Of a stretch of 44,171 nucleotides of DNA, positions 42,086 to 44,171 are shown in pieces. A program made the translations under genes and the position numbers. The stretch covers positions 2,117-46,287 of the forward strand of contig JAESPV010000010.1 in the NCBI GenBank assembly GCA_016765495.1, in the 5' to 3' direction. Numbering within the stretch: the first letter of the stretch is position 1; every line of letters begins with the position of its first letter. This DNA comes from Desulfocapsa sp. (GTDB lineage: Bacteria > Desulfobacterota > Desulfobulbia > Desulfobulbales > Desulfocapsaceae). Below the pieces are notes generated by a model. That model saw only the letters and a program-made list of their open reading frames with translations. It was not told where the DNA came from and searched no databases.

Positions 42086-44171
42086 TTACCCCTGTCGTTC
42101 ATCTCGAAGATATGAAATAGGTTTCTGCTGTAAAATTGATACTGAAGCCCCTAGCCCAACGCCAACAACCAATACAAAGGTTGCTGCAATCATACTTGCT
42201 GTGCTGCCAGGGAACGGCTGGTATGAGATGTTAAGCACCTGACTGCAAATAATCCAGCTTCCAACATGGGAAAGAAGAGTTGCAAGTAAGGAGCTTAAAA
42301 AGGCAATAATCAGGTTTTCATAGGTGAAAACCTTTAAAACAAAAAAGCCATTTGCACCGAGTATCTTAAAATATACGGCTTCACGGATTCTTGTCAGGCG
42401 GGTTGCGAAGATAGAACTGATAATAATCAGCACCCCGGCAAGGATTGAAAACGAGGTGAAAAACTGAATAATGGATGACATCCTGTTCAGTATCCCGCCC
42501 AGGATCTCAACCGTGGCACCGATGTCAATAACACTGATATTAGGCAATCTGGCCGTAAGAGTGTTCTGTATTGTGCTCAGTTGTACCCGGTCAATTTTGG
42601 CGGCACTGAATAAAGTCTGCGGGGCATCTTTGAATGCGTCCTCTTGAAAAACAAAATAGAAAAAGGGCCGTACCTTTGACTCCGTTCTGGTTCGTATACT
42701 TGTCACCCTCGCTTTCAACGGGATTCCCTGTAATTTGAAAACAAGTAGATCGCCAATCTTGATATTCCCCATTGCCGCCATTGTATCCAGCACTGACACA
42801 GGCATTTCTCCACGCAACAGTAATTCTCGAACCCTATTGCCAAAAAGAGTTTCCCCTACTGATAACTGTTCATCTTGAAGAAGAACATCACGATGGGTAA
42901 GATTAAATTCGCGAGCCATAGTATCCCGTTTTTTCTCTTTCTCCTTCTCTCGGTTTATAGGATTATTATTAATTGAAGTAAGCCTTGCCCTGATAATTGG
43001 ATAATACTCCGCATCTTCTCCGATAATATCCGCAAACTCTTTTTTTTGTTCTTGTTGGATATCCAGAAAATAGGCATTGGGTAAATCGGCAGGATACGAT
43101 TCTATAAAAGTAGCACGGAGATTTTGGTTGATAAGAAAGATGGAAAAAAGCACAGCCAGCGAAACACTGAGAGTAACAATAATCGCCAGAGTAGCATTGT
43201 TGGGCCTGAATAAACCTCGATAAGCCTGCCGAAGTGCCAGGGACCTGGGCGATATTTTTTTCATAAGGAAGAGTAATCCTTGTGTAGCAAGTGCTGCCAA
43301 GCCAATAAGGGTACAAAGTCCAAGTATAAAATAGATACCGATCTTTATATCTTCCAGCTGCCAGATAACCAGCCCAATGAAGAATACAATACTCATTACA
43401 AGAATACTGTAGTGAACAAGCCCATGCGGTACCCGACCAATCTCTTTGCGAAAAATAAAGGCCGGTTTAAGGTTCTTGATACGTTGTAAAGGAAGAAAAG
43501 AAAACAGACCCACCACAATTGCCCCTAGAATGATTCCTTCAACAACAACATTCCAGGTAATTATCATGCTGACCTTTGCTGGAAGAATATCAGCAAAAAG
43601 AATGGGGAAATACAATTGTAGAAGAAAGCTCAAGACCAGCCCCAGAACTACCCCAGCACCACCGAGCAACAGCACCATGAGAGTAAAATGGAGGGAAATA
43701 AACCGACTTGTTGCACCAACAGCCTTCATGATAGCAATTGTGTACTCACTTTCACGAAATACAGCGTACAGCGATGCCTGAATACCAATCCCAGCCAAGA
43801 CCAGAGTAAACAGGCCGATAAGGTTCAGAAAAAAAAGCAAATTCCCCACAAAATGATTTATGCTGGTGTTGCCATCTCTGAACGTTTGCACACTTTCCTG
43901 AGAGGCAACTGTTTTAGTGGCAAACTCTTCGGCAAGTTGATCAACAATGGCAGGGTCATGTACTTTAAGGAAATATTCAAATTGGATACGACTACCTTTT
44001 TTGATAAGATCAAGTTTTTCCAGATCACAAGCTGCGATAAAAATTCTCGGACCAAAGGAAAAAAATGAAACCGGACGATCCGGCTCCACGATGACAACAT
44101 CAGCAACCTTCAACAAAGCTGATCCTATCTGCAAAGTATCCCCAATTTTTGCCTGCAGGCGATCCAGGAGT
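42086..44171 (-). CDS. FtsX-family ABC transporter permease, N-terminus beyond window
   Basis: At least 694 residues are encoded, and the frame is still open at the window edge, so the start lies outside. Two FtsX-type membrane modules are seen. The first has helices near NLLFFLNLIGLFTLVLAGIGI and REAVGATS-like KAVGATSRFISLHF. The second follows ISPRSLALRQAYRGLFRPNN and ends with a coupling loop REAVYFKILGANGFFVLKVF and a last helix AATFVLVVGVGLGASVSIL. Ten or so helices fit the YbbP-type permease, whose E. coli gene lies near tesA. The partner ATPase would be expected upstream, outside the window. The 3' end overlaps the duplicated block with tesA. Confidence 0.85.
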   Translation of the reverse strand, partial: LLDRLQAKIGDTLQIGSALLKVADVVIVEPDRPVSFFSFGPRIFIAACDLEKLDLIKKGSRIQFEYFLKVHDPAIVDQLAEEFATKTVASQESVQTFRDGNTSINHFVGNLLFFLNLIGLFTLVLAGIGIQASLYAVFRESEYTIAIMKAVGATSRFISLHFTLMVLLLGGAGVVLGLVLSFLLQLYFPILFADILPAKVSMIITWNVVVEGIILGAIVVGLFSFLPLQRIKNLKPAFIFRKEIGRVPHGLVHYSILVMSIVFFIGLVIWQLEDIKIGIYFILGLCTLIGLAALATQGLLFLMKKISPRSLALRQAYRGLFRPNNATLAIIVTLSVSLAVLFSIFLINQNLRATFIESYPADLPNAYFLDIQQEQKKEFADIIGEDAEYYPIIRARLTSINNNPINREKEKEKKRDTMAREFNLTHRDVLLQDEQLSVGETLFGNRVRELLLRGEMPVSVLDTMAAMGNIKIGDLLVFKLQGIPLKARVTSIRTRTESKVRPFFYFVFQEDAFKDAPQTLFSAAKIDRVQLSTIQNTLTARLPNISVIDIGATVEILGGILNRMSSIIQFFTSFSILAGVLIIISSIFATRLTRIREAVYFKILGANGFFVLKVFTYENLIIAFLSSLLATLLSHVGSWIICSQVLNISYQPFPGSTASMIAATFVLVVGVGLGASVSILQQKPISYLRDERQG

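Overview
The window looks like chromosome from an anaerobic, Gram-negative Desulfobacterota (deltaproteobacterial sulfate or sulfur metaboliser, possibly Desulfobulbales-like). This is an inference. It rests on a 16-haem Hmc-type cytochrome with its membrane partners, heterodisulfide-reductase (Hdr) and Flx/Mvh-type flavin-based electron-transfer genes, two apparent selenoproteins, lipoproteins and Tat substrates, and moderate GC. No 16S gene or other taxonomic marker is present.

Left part (1-16.5 kb). A decayed REP-associated transposase with a short repeat array is followed by a coiled-coil membrane protein with internal DNA repeats and a broken ComEA-like gene. Next comes the minus-strand cdaA-cdaR-glmM operon (c-di-AMP synthesis, its regulator, and phosphoglucosamine mutase). 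Then follow a large DUF748/AsmA-like envelope protein, prmA, a PGPGW membrane protein, a flavodoxin enclosed by a perfect 18-bp inverted repeat, mutY, an AmpG-like permease, cysS, a MEMO-family protein, and tRNA-Gln(CUG) with a strong terminator.

Middle (16.5-22.2 kb). Three minus-strand signalling genes lie in a row: REC-PAS-GGDEF, HDOD-GAF-histidine kinase, and REC-PAS-kinase-REC. A 690-bp divergent intergenic region separates them from the main attraction. It carries a MITE-like element with a 7-bp target duplication and a plausible sigma-70 promoter.

Main locus (22.9-35.7 kb, plus strand). Eleven tightly packed genes read hmcA-hmcB-hmcC-hmcD, then an HmcE-like membrane domain fused to two HdrC-like iron-sulfur domains, hdrB, a double-length hdrA with in-frame UGA (Sec), an mvhD/flxD with in-frame UGA (Sec), two Flx-type iron-sulfur proteins and an NAD(P)H-binding flavoprotein (FlxA-like). 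Each UGA replaces a conserved family cysteine and is followed by a small hairpin that fits the bacterial SECIS pattern. The arrangement predicts a transmembrane cytochrome-c/quinone-type Hmc complex physically tied to a cytosolic Hdr-Flx module. It could couple periplasmic electrons, NAD(P)H, ferredoxin and a disulfide-type carrier such as DsrC.

Right part (35.7-44.2 kb). This holds a ferritin-like protein, an SGNH lipoprotein esterase (tesA), a flavodoxin/FMN reductase-like protein, a DMT exporter, periplasmic msrA, a DUF309 protein, an aldo/keto reductase and an FtsX-family permease running off the end. About 270 bp spanning the permease tail and tesA start is duplicated: the intact tesA sits 5 kb away with a permease-tail remnant, and a truncated tesA remains beside the intact permease. 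Several REP-like palindromes lie between genes.
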